Assembly: GCF_017976235.1 (NCBI RefSeq)
Contig: NZ_JACVHC010000009.1
Coordinates: forward strand, 1 to 64,000
Length of the DNA stretch: 64,000 nucleotides
Source of the DNA: Pseudomonas anatoliensis
GTDB lineage: Bacteria > Pseudomonadota > Gammaproteobacteria > Pseudomonadales > Pseudomonadaceae
Direction of reading: 5' to 3'
A program made the position numbers and the translations under genes. The notes under the pieces were generated by a model. The model saw only the letters and a list, made by a program, of their open reading frames with translations. It was not told the DNA's origin and searched no databases. Below are positions 33,986 to 42,834 of this stretch, in pieces (positions within the stretch are counted from its first letter, which is position 1; each line of letters starts with the position of its first letter).

Positions 33986-34696
33986 ATGCAGGCCACGCTC
34001 GAACACATGACAATCTGGGGGCTGATCAGCGACGCCAGCCTGTTGGTCAAAGCCGTGATGCTGACCCTGTTGCTGGCATCGGTACTCAGTTGGTACTTGA
34101 TCATCCAGCGCAGCCGCGTGCTGCAACGGCGCGACCGCCAGTTGAACGGTTTTATCCAGCGCTTTCGCCTGGCGCCCGAGCTGTTGCCGCTGTACCGCGA
34201 AACCGCCCAGGTGCAAGAGCCCGAGGCCGGTATTGAACCGATCTTCAACGCCGGATTCGCCGAGTTTCGGCATCTCAATCAGCACCCCGGCAGCCAGGCC
34301 GACGCGGTGCAGGAAGGTGTCGAGCGGGCGCTGCATGTCGCCATCAGCGAACAGGAGCTGCAACTGGAAAAGGGTTTACAGTTTCTTGCCACCGTCGGTT
34401 CGGTCAGCCCTTACATCGGTTTGTTCGGCACCGTGTGGGGGATCATGAATTCATTCCTCGGCTTGTCTCAGGTGCAGCAGGCGACACTGTCGACCGTCGC
34501 CCCGGGCATCGCCGAAGCACTGATTGCCACGGCCATCGGCCTGTTTGCGGCGATCCCGGCAGTCATTGCCTACAACCGCTTTGCGGCGCGTAGCCAGATG
34601 CTGCTGACGCGTTACTACGCCTTCGGCAACGAGCTGCAAGTGCGGCTGCATCGCCAGTTGCACGGCACGCCGATGAACCTCGCCGCTGCGGCCTGA
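33986..34696 (+). CDS. exbB: ExbB/TolQ-family proton channel subunit
   Basis: 236 aa with three membrane segments (about 20-40, 135-160, 175-200) and the MotA/TolQ/ExbB core: GLQFLATVGSVSPYIGLFGTVWGIMNSF and VAPGIAEALIATAIGLFAAIPAVIAYN. It uses the proton gradient to energise TonB. AAGGAG lies 7 nt before the ATG. First gene of exbB-exbD-tonB, next to the phytase receptor pair. Confidence 0.88.
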   Translation: MQATLEHMTIWGLISDASLLVKAVMLTLLLASVLSWYLIIQRSRVLQRRDRQLNGFIQRFRLAPELLPLYRETAQVQEPEAGIEPIFNAGFAEFRHLNQHPGSQADAVQEGVERALHVAISEQELQLEKGLQFLATVGSVSPYIGLFGTVWGIMNSFLGLSQVQQATLSTVAPGIAEALIATAIGLFAAIPAVIAYNRFAARSQMLLTRYYAFGNELQVRLHRQLHGTPMNLAAAA

Positions 34697-34710
34697 ACAG
34701 GAGAACCACG

Positions 34711-35157
34711 ATGCTAGTCAGGCCACAACGCAAGCATGGGCCCAAGGCTGAAATGAACGTGGTGCCTTACATCGATGTGATGTTGGTGCTGCTGGTGATT
34801 TTCATGGTGACCGCGCCGATGCTGACTCAAGGGGTGAAAGTCGAGCTGCCGAAGATCGCCAGCGAAGCCTTGGCCACCGACACCCGCCAGCAGATTCTGA
34901 CGCTGTCGGTGAAGGCCGGCGGCGGCTATTTCTGGAATCTGGGCGGGGAACTCGATACGCAGCATCAGACCGATAGCGCCGTGGTCCTCGACGAAATGCG
35001 CGCCAAGGTCGAGCAGATTGTCGCGCAGCGCCCGGATACGCAGGTGTATATCCGCGCCGACAAGGACGCCGGTTATGGCAGCGTCGTTGCCGCCATGGCC
35101 GCGTTGCAGCAGGGCGGTGTCAGCAATCTCGGGCTGGTGACCGAGGCCCCGCAATGA
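34711..35157 (+). CDS. exbD: ExbD/TolR-family proton channel subunit
   Basis: 148 aa with a single N-terminal membrane segment containing the essential Asp (MNVVPYIDVMLVLLVIFMV, Asp22) and a C-terminal periplasmic domain ending DAGYGSVVAAMAALQQGGV. It is closer to TolR in length and motif than to classic ExbD. The stop overlaps the tonB start (ATGA). Confidence 0.88.
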   Translation: MLVRPQRKHGPKAEMNVVPYIDVMLVLLVIFMVTAPMLTQGVKVELPKIASEALATDTRQQILTLSVKAGGGYFWNLGGELDTQHQTDSAVVLDEMRAKVEQIVAQRPDTQVYIRADKDAGYGSVVAAMAALQQGGVSNLGLVTEAPQ

Positions 35158-35960
35158 CGGCGATGATCATGCACAATCCTCCAACCCTTGCAGCGCCGAA
35201 GCCGCACCACGACTTCTGGCAACACAGCCTCGCGGCGACGCTGGCGCTGGCGTTGCATGCCGGGGTGCTGGCGCTGTTGATCAACACCTGGTCGCCGTCG
35301 GCACCCGAGGTCAAACCACCTCGGGTGTTGACCACGCAACTGGTGATGGTCGCACCCCCGGTCCAGCCGCCTGCGCCTGCGCCTGAACCAACGCCGGCGG
35401 CGATTGCCGAGCCGGTTGTCGCGGCGCCGGTCGAACCGGTGAAACCACTGGCCGAGCCGCAACCTCAGGCGCCAAAAGTCGAACAAGCGGCACTCGCACG
35501 CAAGCGAGTGGAGGAGCGCAAACGCGAGCAACAAGCCGAGCAACAGCGCCAGCAAACCGAGGAGCGCAAGCGGGCAGACGCCGCCACGCAGCAACGCCTG
35601 GCACAACAGCAAGCCGCACAGCAACAAGCCAATCAGGCTCAGCAACAGGCACAACAGGCCGAACGCGCACGCCAGCAGGCACTCGCCGACAGCCGTCAGT
35701 ATCTACCGCTGAGCAAAGATGCGCCGGAGTATCCGGAGCGGGCGCTGGATAAAAACATCGAGGGTGATTGCTCCGTGGAATACACGGTCAACCCGCAAGG
35801 CCGGGTCGAGCATCCCAAGGTGCTGGACGGCTGCCATCCACTTTTCATTCGCCCGTCATTGGCGGCGGCGCAAACCTTCCGTTATCAGCCGCGGATCGTC
35901 GAGGGTGTCGCGGTGTCGGTGCCAGCGGTGCGCAATACCTTTCATTACCGGATCAAGTGA
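35154..35960 (+). CDS. tonB: TonB/TolA-like energy transducer
   Basis: 268 aa. One membrane anchor (about 25-45), a proline-rich TonB-type stretch (about 60-105: PPVQPPAPAPEPTPAA), a TolA-like charged coiled coil rich in Gln, Arg and Ala (about 112-185), and a C-terminal TonB domain (DAPEYPERALDKNIEG, VEYTVNPQGRVEHPKVLDGC, TFRYQPRIVEG). The mix of TonB and TolA features is unusual but known for accessory systems. Two Cys (about 206 and 223) may pair. It should couple ExbB/ExbD to the phytase-linked receptor. Confidence 0.85.
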   Translation: MTAMIMHNPPTLAAPKPHHDFWQHSLAATLALALHAGVLALLINTWSPSAPEVKPPRVLTTQLVMVAPPVQPPAPAPEPTPAAIAEPVVAAPVEPVKPLAEPQPQAPKVEQAALARKRVEERKREQQAEQQRQQTEERKRADAATQQRLAQQQAAQQQANQAQQQAQQAERARQQALADSRQYLPLSKDAPEYPERALDKNIEGDCSVEYTVNPQGRVEHPKVLDGCHPLFIRPSLAAAQTFRYQPRIVEGVAVSVPAVRNTFHYRIK

Positions 35961-35974
35961 CCCGGGTGACCCTC

Positions 35975-36083
35975 CCTGTAGGAGCTGCGGCAGGCTCGGG
36001 CCGCGATCGGACGATCTTTTGACTTTGGGTTTTTACAATCAACAGCAAGGTCAAAAGATCGCAGCCTCCGGCAGCTCCTACAG
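35975..36083. repeat. REPIN-type inverted repeat, TGTAGGAGCTGCCG family (diverged)
   Basis: The left arm is diverged (TGTAGGAGCTGCGGCAGGCTC followed by a GGGCCGCGATCGGACGATC insertion); the right arm is regular. It closes the exbB-exbD-tonB operon. Confidence 0.8.
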
Positions 36084-36139
36084 AGGCAAGTGCTGTGACA
36101 GGTTATGATGTCGCGGTTTTCCGCCGGAGTTCAGCCGCC

Positions 36140-36826
36140 ATGCACCGCATCACTCACTACAAAACCCCTTGCCCCGAGAGCGTCAACAGCCAGATTCTGC
36201 AGATGGTCGTCGACTACCTGACCGACATCAGCGCCGTGGGCCTGGGCCCGAGCAACCTGTTGTACAACGTCTATCAGTACGCGGTTGGCTACGAAATGCA
36301 TCTGTATCTGGAAGCGTTGAATGGCGAGAAGGGCACCGAGGTGGAGTTGCTGGTGGCAACCGATGAGGAAGATCCGGAGCAGGTGATCGGCTTCCTGTTG
36401 TACCTGCCGGTGCAGGGCGACTGGGAGGCGTGCAGCGTCGCCTACATGGCGGTGCGTGAAGGGCATCGGCGTCAGGGTGTGGCGCGGGCGATGATCGGCG
36501 AGATGGTCGGGCGCTATCCCCACGCCGAACTGGCGTGCACCGTCGGCAAGGTCCCGTATTTCGAGGCGCTGGGCTTTGAAGTGATCGGCCAACGCGAGAC
36601 GCAAGTGCTGATGAGTACACGGCATTACCGCAGCAACGGCCTGCGCGGATTTATCGATACCACGCCCATCTACCGTTCGCTGGAGGTGCAGCAGATTCAT
36701 ACTTATCTGCTGAACAAGAACAGCAAGCGCGCCATGCTCGACGCCGAGAAGCAACGTGATCGGCATTTGGACCAGACCACGCGTCATACCGAAGAATTTG
36801 TCCGCCAGCGCCTGACCGTGCACTGA
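36140..36826 (+). CDS. GNAT-family N-acetyltransferase
   Basis: 228 aa. The acetyl-CoA loop is visible as AYMAVREGHRRQGVARAMIGEM (about 110-131), followed by KVPYFEALGFEVIG. Extra N- and C-terminal regions (the last ~60 residues are charged and helical) go beyond the GNAT core. Substrate unknown. Start ATG 36140 was chosen with GGAG about 9 nt upstream; the open frame extends 15 codons more. Confidence 0.75.
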   Translation: MHRITHYKTPCPESVNSQILQMVVDYLTDISAVGLGPSNLLYNVYQYAVGYEMHLYLEALNGEKGTEVELLVATDEEDPEQVIGFLLYLPVQGDWEACSVAYMAVREGHRRQGVARAMIGEMVGRYPHAELACTVGKVPYFEALGFEVIGQRETQVLMSTRHYRSNGLRGFIDTTPIYRSLEVQQIHTYLLNKNSKRAMLDAEKQRDRHLDQTTRHTEEFVRQRLTVH

Positions 36827-36931
36827 TCAGTCATTGGCATTCCAGGCTGGGCTCACAGCACTTATGCCTACGCACCTCTGGTCGAACAAAGCCGCTGGGT
36901 ATCTCCATCGTGGAAACTTGCGCGGGCGCTC

Positions 36932-37570
36932 TTAAGTACCACTAGCCCCTCGCGCGACGGCTCGTTCGACCATCGCCATGATGGTTGCATACAGTTCGTC
37001 ACTGGCCTGTTCAGCGCTGATTTCGCCATTGGCGGCAGCGTTGGACAGCGCTTCAGCGGCGCCAAGCATTGCGCGTAAACCGGCTTGAGTGATTTGCCCG
37101 CCGTTGGCATAAAGCGACAGGACGCTGCGACATTTTTCCAGGAAGATCGCCTCGTACTCGCGCTTGATCCTCTCCAGTTCCGGTGTGCTGGCCAGTGCAG
37201 CAATCACCCCGGGAATCTCGTTGCCTTGCAGCAGAACGCAATCGACGTACGCCGTGGCGATCACCGTTGCGGTGCCAGTCAATGTCGGATCGCAATCGGC
37301 GATGGCGGCGTCCATGACCAGCGTCTGCCGCGTATCGAAATCCCGATACAGCGCAGCGAGCAAACCTGCGCGGGTGACGAAGTGGTCATAGACAACGGGT
37401 TTGGTCACACCGGCCTGCTCGGCGAGATAGCCCAGGGTCAGGGCGTCGGTGCCTTCGGCGCGAATAATTTGCCAGGCGACGTCGAGCAACTGGCGCAGAC
37501 GGTCTTCGCGGGACAGGCGTCGGCGTGGTTGGGCGGGGGAATTGGGATCGGGAATTTCTGTGGTTGACAT
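36932..37570 (-). CDS. TetR-family repressor
   Basis: 212 aa. N-terminal HTH (AEGTDALTLGYLAEQAGVTKPVVYDHFVTRAGLLAALY, about 38-75). It is divergent from a quinone-reductase gene across an 85-nt gap with two near-palindromic GTAACTTAC sites, so local repression of that gene and of itself is likely. Start ATG 37570; the longer frame runs into the operator region. Confidence 0.88.
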   Translation of the reverse strand: MSTTEIPDPNSPAQPRRRLSREDRLRQLLDVAWQIIRAEGTDALTLGYLAEQAGVTKPVVYDHFVTRAGLLAALYRDFDTRQTLVMDAAIADCDPTLTGTATVIATAYVDCVLLQGNEIPGVIAALASTPELERIKREYEAIFLEKCRSVLSLYANGGQITQAGLRAMLGAAEALSNAAANGEISAEQASDELYATIMAMVERAVARGASGT

Positions 37571-37585
37571 GGCTATATACCAAAC

Positions 37586-37608
37586 GTAACTTACAAAGCG
37601 TAACTTAC
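37586..37608. promoter_or_regulatory. Tandem GTAACTTAC candidate TetR operators
   Basis: GTAACTTAC at 37586-37594 and again at 37600-37608, 14 bp apart, each symmetric as GTAA-N-TTAC. They sit between the divergent tetR and oxidoreductase genes. Confidence 0.6.
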
Positions 37609-37655
37609 CAAGAGTATATAAGCCTTGGTCAACAATCACCAATTGGAGATTTCCC

Positions 37656-38243
37656 ATGCACACATTGATCGTTGTCGCTCATCACGATCCTCATTCATTG
37701 ACTCATGGCGTGGCGGCACAGATTGCCGAAGGTCTGACGCTGGCTGGTCCGCAGAGCACCTTTGAAATCGCCGATCTCTACGCCGAAGGTTTTGAACCGC
37801 GCTTCGGCGCAGCGGATTTCGCCGTGCATCACCGCGAGGCCAGGCCGCCCGCTGATGTTCTGGCGGAACAGGCCCGTATCGATCGCGCCGACACCTTGGT
37901 GCTGGTGTATCCGGTGTACTGGTGGTCGATGCCGGCGCTGCTCAAAGGGTGGATCGACCGAGTGCTCAGCAACGGCTGGGCATTTGATTTCAGTGGCGAT
38001 CTAAAGCACGTGAAGCTGCTTCAGCGCATGCGCGTGCATCTGGTTCAGCTCGCCGGGGCGGATGCGCGTACTTATGAACGCCATGGTTACGGCGCGGCAA
38101 TGAAGGCGCAGATCGAACACGGGATCTTCGATTACAGCGGCGCGACAGTGCTGAGTTCGACGTTGTTGCCTGAGTCTGAGTTGCGCGATCCCAAGCAGCA
38201 GTTGGAAGTAGCCCGCGAACTCGGCAGCCAAATGCACACATAA
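37656..38243 (+). CDS. NAD(P)H:quinone oxidoreductase (flavodoxin-like fold)
   Basis: 195 aa. MHTLIVVAHHDPHSLTHGVA is the FMN-phosphate loop of the NQO1/MdaB/KefF type, and VLVYPVYWWSMPALLKGWIDRVLSNGWAF (about 85-113) is the flavin-contacting signature. Two-electron reduction of quinones, nitro- or azo compounds is expected. GGAG is upstream. Under control of the divergent TetR gene by context. Confidence 0.87.
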   Translation: MHTLIVVAHHDPHSLTHGVAAQIAEGLTLAGPQSTFEIADLYAEGFEPRFGAADFAVHHREARPPADVLAEQARIDRADTLVLVYPVYWWSMPALLKGWIDRVLSNGWAFDFSGDLKHVKLLQRMRVHLVQLAGADARTYERHGYGAAMKAQIEHGIFDYSGATVLSSTLLPESELRDPKQQLEVARELGSQMHT

Positions 38244-38248
38244 CCCCG

Positions 38249-38335
38249 TGTAGGAGCTGCCGAAGGCTGCGATCTTTTGATCTTGTTTTTATGGGGCAAG
38301 ATCAAAAGATCGCAGCCTTCGGCAGCTCCTACAGG
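38249..38335. repeat. REPIN-type inverted repeat, TGTAGGAGCTGCCG family
   Basis: Near-perfect arms; it lies between the convergent oxidoreductase and methyltransferase genes. Confidence 0.85.
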
Positions 38336-38349
38336 GGATTTGTGGTGTG

Positions 38350-39291
38350 TCAGTGGATGTGTTTGAAGACCAGCGCTTTGAGGCCGCTTTCGGCGTCAAT
38401 GTCCGGAAACTCCGGCGGGTTTTCCAGGCGCTGCTCGAAGCGCAGACTCGGCGCCTCTTGCGTCACCCCGTCGATCAAAAAGTCCGAGCCGAACGCCGGA
38501 TCATTCATGCACGCCAGCACAGTGCCCTGCGCGGTCAGCAGTTCCGGCAGGCGGCGCAGCACGCGCTGGTAATCCTTGGTCAGCAGGAAACTGCCTTTCT
38601 GGAACGATGGCGGGTCGATGATCACCAGGTCATACGGGCCGCTGTTGATCACCTTGCCCCAGGACTTGAACAAATCGTGGCCGAGGAAGCTGACCTTGCT
38701 CAGGTCATGCCCGTTCAGCCGATGATTGTCGCGGCCGCGGCTCAATGCTGCGCGGGACATATCCAGATTGACCACATGGCTGGCGCCGCCTTCGATGGCC
38801 GCCACGGAAAAGCCGCAGGTGTAGGCGAACAGGTTCAACACGCGTTTGCCGTTGGCCTGCTCGCGTACCCAATCGCGCCCGTAACGCATATCCAGAAACA
38901 GCCCGGTGTTCTGCTTGCGACCCAGATCGACGCGGTATTGCAGGCCGCCCTCGACGATGGTCATTTCTTCAATCTCATCCCCCAGCAGCCATTCGGCAGT
39001 GCTTTGAGGCAGATAGCGATGCTGGATCAACAGGGTATGCGCGCCGGATTGCTGCCACTGCGCCGAAGCGGTCAGATCCAGCAGCAAACGCTTGAGGTCG
39101 TCAAGCTGCTCGGGGACAGGCTCCTTGAACAGCGACACCAGCACCACGCCTTGCAACCAGTCCACGGTCAGCTGTTCCAGACCCGGCCAGCAACGCCCGC
39201 GCCCGTGGAACAGGCGACGGGTTTCGCTTGGCGCCGCCGCGAGCGCGGGCAACAAATGGGCGTGGAGGGTGGCGAGGGCTTCAGGATTCAT
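38350..39291 (-). CDS. RlmI/RlmK-like class I SAM-dependent methyltransferase
   Basis: 313 aa. VDLGRKQNTGLFLDMRYGRDWV (about 120-141), the SAM site VLNLFAYTCGFSVAAIEGGA (about 150-169) with VVNLDMS, and the base-flipping motif DLVIIDPPSFQKGSF (about 220-234). These are hallmarks of the RlmI/PF10672 group that methylates cytosine in rRNA. Without a PUA domain it is shorter than E. coli RlmI. The target is inferred only. Confidence 0.82.
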   Translation of the reverse strand: MNPEALATLHAHLLPALAAAPSETRRLFHGRGRCWPGLEQLTVDWLQGVVLVSLFKEPVPEQLDDLKRLLLDLTASAQWQQSGAHTLLIQHRYLPQSTAEWLLGDEIEEMTIVEGGLQYRVDLGRKQNTGLFLDMRYGRDWVREQANGKRVLNLFAYTCGFSVAAIEGGASHVVNLDMSRAALSRGRDNHRLNGHDLSKVSFLGHDLFKSWGKVINSGPYDLVIIDPPSFQKGSFLLTKDYQRVLRRLPELLTAQGTVLACMNDPAFGSDFLIDGVTQEAPSLRFEQRLENPPEFPDIDAESGLKALVFKHIH

Positions 39292-39490
39292 CGATCAGGG
39301 TCGGCAAGCAAAAGGGTCGGCATTTTAACCATAATTACGTCATCGCGAACGCCTGTCGCGAACAGCCAAATACGACCTTTCGGAAAAGAGCTGTATCAAA
39401 AATGAATTTCTGCAAAAGTCGCCGCTCATACCAGATAAGCAGCGGATTTGAGCCGCTAAATCGTTAATGCAATTCAGGGAGTGCAGTTCC

Positions 39491-39904
39491 ATGTGCCCAA
39501 CACCGATGGCGGACACGCACCTTCCTGACGGATTGATTCTGGTGGTTGAGGATGATCCGTTGATTCTGGAGTTTCTCTGCGAAATTCTTCAGGAGGAAGG
39601 TTTCAAGGTCGAGCCGCAAGCCAGCGCCGACGCGGCATCGATTTATCTTGAGCAGCACGCACAGCAAGTGGCGTTGTTGCTGACCGACATCACCATGCCC
39701 GGCATTCTTAATGGCGCCGATCTGGCCAATCTGGTCGGCGATCGCTGGCCGGAAAAACCGGTGATGGTGATGTCTGGCTATGAAACGCCGGAGACCTCCG
39801 GGGTCAAGCGTCCGGTGGCCTTCATCAAAAAGCCTTGGGCTATCGGTCAATTACTGGACACTGTGGACAGCGCGTTGAAGTCGAAGGCGCCGCTGGCGCA
39901 TTGA
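39491..39904 (+). CDS. Stand-alone response-regulator receiver protein
   Basis: 137 aa, a single receiver domain: acidic pocket EDDP (20-22), phospho-acceptor Asp66 in LLLTDITMPG and the conserved Lys in FIKKPW. There is no output domain. Start ATG 39491 was chosen because AGGGAG lies 9 nt upstream; an upstream in-frame ATG at 39467 has no good site. No kinase is adjacent; it probably acts in a hybrid phosphorelay encoded elsewhere. Confidence 0.87.
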   Translation: MCPTPMADTHLPDGLILVVEDDPLILEFLCEILQEEGFKVEPQASADAASIYLEQHAQQVALLLTDITMPGILNGADLANLVGDRWPEKPVMVMSGYETPETSGVKRPVAFIKKPWAIGQLLDTVDSALKSKAPLAH

Positions 39905-39982
39905 CACGCCGGGTGCAACGGCCGGGCAAAGTGCTACATTGCCGGGCCAACCTGCCTGCCATTGCCAGAGGATGCGACCCTT

Positions 39983-40651
39983 TTGTCCGCTCACACTAGT
40001 GTTTTCGACCGCGCGTTCGGCGCGTTCCTGTTCGACATGGACGGCACCGTCCTCAATTCCATCGCCGCTGCCGAGCGTGTCTGGGCAGCGTGGGCGGTAC
40101 GTCATGGCGTGGACGTCGCGACGTTTTTGCCGACCATTCATGGCGCACGTGCCATCGACACCATCCGACGTCTGAACTTGCCGGGTGTGGACGCGGAGGC
40201 GCAAGCGGCGTTCATCGCGCAAGCGGAAATCGCAGACGTTGAAGGCGTTGTCGAGATTCCCGGCGCGAGGACTTTTCTCAATAGCTTGCCCGCCGAGCGC
40301 TGGGCGATGGTGACGTCGGCCCCGCGGGATCTGGCCTTGCGCCGGATGGCAGCGGCTGGCATTCCCGCGCCTGCATTGTTGATCACCGCCGAGAATGTAC
40401 AGACCGGCAAGCCGGACCCCGCCGGTTACCTGCTGGCTGCCAGCCGCTTGGGAATTGAGCCCGGCGACTGCCTGATTTTTGAAGACGCTACCGTCGGCAT
40501 CCAGGCCGCCGAAGCCGCAGGTGCGCCGCTGATGATCATCACCACGACGCATCAGCACCCGCTTGAAACTTCACACGCGACCTTGGCCAGTTACGAGGCA
40601 ATCAGTGTCAAGGTCGACAGCACTGGCCACCTCCACCTGCAAAAAACCTGA
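39983..40651 (+). CDS. HAD-superfamily IA phosphatase (sugar/glycerol phosphatase-like)
   Basis: 222 aa with a TTG start (GAGGA 10 nt upstream). Motif I is FLFDMDGTVLNS (catalytic DxD at about 17 and 19), motif II AMVTSAPRDLA, motif III Lys in TGKPDPAGYLLA, motif IV LIFEDATVGIQAA. The DMDGT(V/L) and cap position resemble 2-deoxyglucose-6-phosphate and glycerol-3-phosphate phosphatases. Substrate uncertain. Confidence 0.85.
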   Translation: MSAHTSVFDRAFGAFLFDMDGTVLNSIAAAERVWAAWAVRHGVDVATFLPTIHGARAIDTIRRLNLPGVDAEAQAAFIAQAEIADVEGVVEIPGARTFLNSLPAERWAMVTSAPRDLALRRMAAAGIPAPALLITAENVQTGKPDPAGYLLAASRLGIEPGDCLIFEDATVGIQAAEAAGAPLMIITTTHQHPLETSHATLASYEAISVKVDSTGHLHLQKT

Positions 40652-40674
40652 CCCACACATTCCCCCTGTAGGAG

Positions 40675-40752
40675 CTGCCGCAGGCTGCGATCTTTTGATC
40701 TGGTTTTTAACAGGCGAAATCAAAAGATCGCAGCCTGCGGCAGCTCCTACAG
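40675..40752. repeat. REPIN-type inverted repeat, TGTAGGAGCTGCCG family
   Basis: Both arms carry the CCGCAGG variant, so it is a matched pair. It lies between convergent genes. Confidence 0.85.
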
Positions 40753-40805
40753 AGAGTTCAGAGAATCCGGAGAGTACGGAAATTCAGAGATTTCAGAGAG
40801 TGCCA

Positions 40806-41699
40806 TCATTCCTGCGGGAGGGGGTGGGTCAGGACTTTCCGGAAGGTCTCCACCAACGGTCGCAAATTGATCCGGTGCCACGCCGCCCATAGCGGTGTGC
40901 TAAACGCCAGCCACGGCACTTCGCGCAGCACCACACCCGGCGGCGCGTTGTGGCTCAGCCCCTTCTGAATCATCGCAATCCCCAGCCCCGACGCCACCAG
41001 CCCCAGCGCGGTAAACGGCTCGGTGGCCTGCATGCGCACATCCGGGGTGAAGCCTGCGCGGATGCACGCGCTGACAAATTCGTCACTTGCATCCTGGCGC
41101 GGCTGCACGCCGATCCATTCCTGATCGGCCAGATCCGACGGGTTCAGCGTAGTCTGGCGGGCCAGTGGATGCTGTTCCGGCAATGCCAGCAGCATCGGAT
41201 CATCCAGCACCTGAAAGCCGAGCAGATCCGGATCGTCATCGGTCGGCGGTTCGCTCACCAAGGCGATATCGAGACTACGCTGACGCAGGCCTTCCAATTG
41301 CTCGGCGGAGCTCAAGTTGTACAGCGCGACATGCACATTGGGCCGATCGACCCGCAGCACGCGCAAGGCGTTGGGCAGGACGCCGGCGTGCATGGCGTTC
41401 TCGATGTAGCCGATGCACAAGCCGCCTTCTTCGCCACGGCCCAGACGCTTGCCGAGGGATTCGAGGCGATTGGCATGAGTCAGCAAAGCACGGGTTTCAG
41501 CGAGAAAAGTCTGGCCATCGCGGGTCAGGCGTATGCGCTGCTGGCTGCGCTCGAACAGTGTCAGGCCCAGGCGTTCTTCGAGCTGGGCGATTTGTCGGCT
41601 CAGTGGCGATTGGGAAATGTGCAGGCGTTCCGCTGCGCGGCCGACGTGTTCTTCCTCGGCGACGGCGACGAAGTAGCGCAATTGGCGAATGTCGATCAT
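40806..41699 (-). CDS. LysR-family regulator (CatR/BenM-like group)
   Basis: 297 aa. HTH MIDIRQLRYFVAVAEEEHVGRAAERLHISQSPLSRQIAQLEERLGLTLFER at the N-terminus (residues 1-52) and a substrate-binding-type effector domain. Start ATG 41699; 20 more in-frame codons upstream are not family-like. It is divergent from the AKR-SDR-SRPBCC operon (112-nt gap), which it presumably controls. Confidence 0.87.
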   Translation of the reverse strand: MIDIRQLRYFVAVAEEEHVGRAAERLHISQSPLSRQIAQLEERLGLTLFERSQQRIRLTRDGQTFLAETRALLTHANRLESLGKRLGRGEEGGLCIGYIENAMHAGVLPNALRVLRVDRPNVHVALYNLSSAEQLEGLRQRSLDIALVSEPPTDDDPDLLGFQVLDDPMLLALPEQHPLARQTTLNPSDLADQEWIGVQPRQDASDEFVSACIRAGFTPDVRMQATEPFTALGLVASGLGIAMIQKGLSHNAPPGVVLREVPWLAFSTPLWAAWHRINLRPLVETFRKVLTHPLPQE

Positions 41700-41811
41700 G
41701 TCAGACCTCTGGGGACTCAAGTGCTGCGCATTATGTCTTGGACGGTCTCGTCGTCGCAATCTAGGATTTGCTCAACGGTCACGCAGATCACGAACGAATG
41801 AGGACAATCCA

Positions 41812-42834
41812 ATGAGCTTGAAAGACAAACTGCCCGGCCAACTGGGCTTCGGCACCGCACCACTGGGCAACATGTTCCGCGCCATCCCCGAAGAAGAAGC
41901 GCAAGCCACCGTGCATGCCGCATGGGAGGCCGGCGTGCGTTACTTCGACACCGCGCCATTTTACGGCTCGGGTCTGTCGGAGATTCGTTTGGGTGAAGCA
42001 CTCAAGCAGTACAACCGCGACGACTATGTGCTCAGCACCAAGGTTGGCCGGGTCATTCTCGATGAAGTCGAAGACGCTGCCGCCCGTGACCTGGGCGAGA
42101 AGAGCGGGGTGTTCGAACACGGGCGCCCGAACAAGATCATCAACGACTACAGCGCCGACGCGACCCTGCGCTCGATTGAAGACAGCCTCAAACGTCTGCA
42201 AACCGATCGCCTCGATATCGTCTGGGTCCACGACATCGCTCAAGACTTCTACGGCGATCAATGGCTGGAATACTTCAATCAGGCCCGCACCGGCGCCTTC
42301 AAAGTGCTGACCCGTTTGCGCGAAGAAGGCGTGATCAAGGGGTGGGGCCTGGGCGTGAACAAGGTCGAGCCGTGTGAACTGACGCTGGACCTGACCGAAG
42401 CGCAGCCGGATGGCTTCCTGTTGGCCGGCCGCTACACGCTGCTCGACCACGAACGTCCGCTGCAACGCTTGATGGATTCTGCGTTGGCGCAAAACGTTGA
42501 AATCGTCGTCGGCGGGCCTTACAGCTCGGGCATTCTGGCGGGCGGCGCGCACTTCGAATACCAGAAGGCCAGCCCTCAAGTCATCGCCAAGGTCGAGCAG
42601 ATCAAACGCATTGCTGCCGCTTATAACGTTGATGTGAAAGCCGCAGCACTGCAATTTTCTCTGGCCAATCCAGCGGTCGCCGCAGTGATTCCCGGGGCGA
42701 GCAAACCGGGGCGGATTGCTGAAGATGTCGCGGCACTGTCAGCGGTAATTCCTGCGGGGTTCTGGCAGGCCATGCGTGAAGCGAAACTGGTGTCCGAACG
42801 TGCACCATTGCCAATCGATGAGGTGAAAGCATGA
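41812..42834 (+). CDS. Aldo/keto reductase (pyridoxal/L-fucose/D-threo-aldose dehydrogenase-like)
   Basis: 340 aa TIM barrel: FGTAPLGNMF, YFDTAPFYGSGLSEIRLGEAL (Asp and Tyr of the catalytic tetrad, about 45-54), STKVGR (Lys), VWVHDI (His). This subfamily oxidises sugars or pyridoxal with NAD(P). First gene of a three-gene operon; it overlaps the SDR by ATGA. AGGA lies upstream of the ATG. Confidence 0.87.
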   Translation: MSLKDKLPGQLGFGTAPLGNMFRAIPEEEAQATVHAAWEAGVRYFDTAPFYGSGLSEIRLGEALKQYNRDDYVLSTKVGRVILDEVEDAAARDLGEKSGVFEHGRPNKIINDYSADATLRSIEDSLKRLQTDRLDIVWVHDIAQDFYGDQWLEYFNQARTGAFKVLTRLREEGVIKGWGLGVNKVEPCELTLDLTEAQPDGFLLAGRYTLLDHERPLQRLMDSALAQNVEIVVGGPYSSGILAGGAHFEYQKASPQVIAKVEQIKRIAAAYNVDVKAAALQFSLANPAVAAVIPGASKPGRIAEDVAALSAVIPAGFWQAMREAKLVSERAPLPIDEVKA

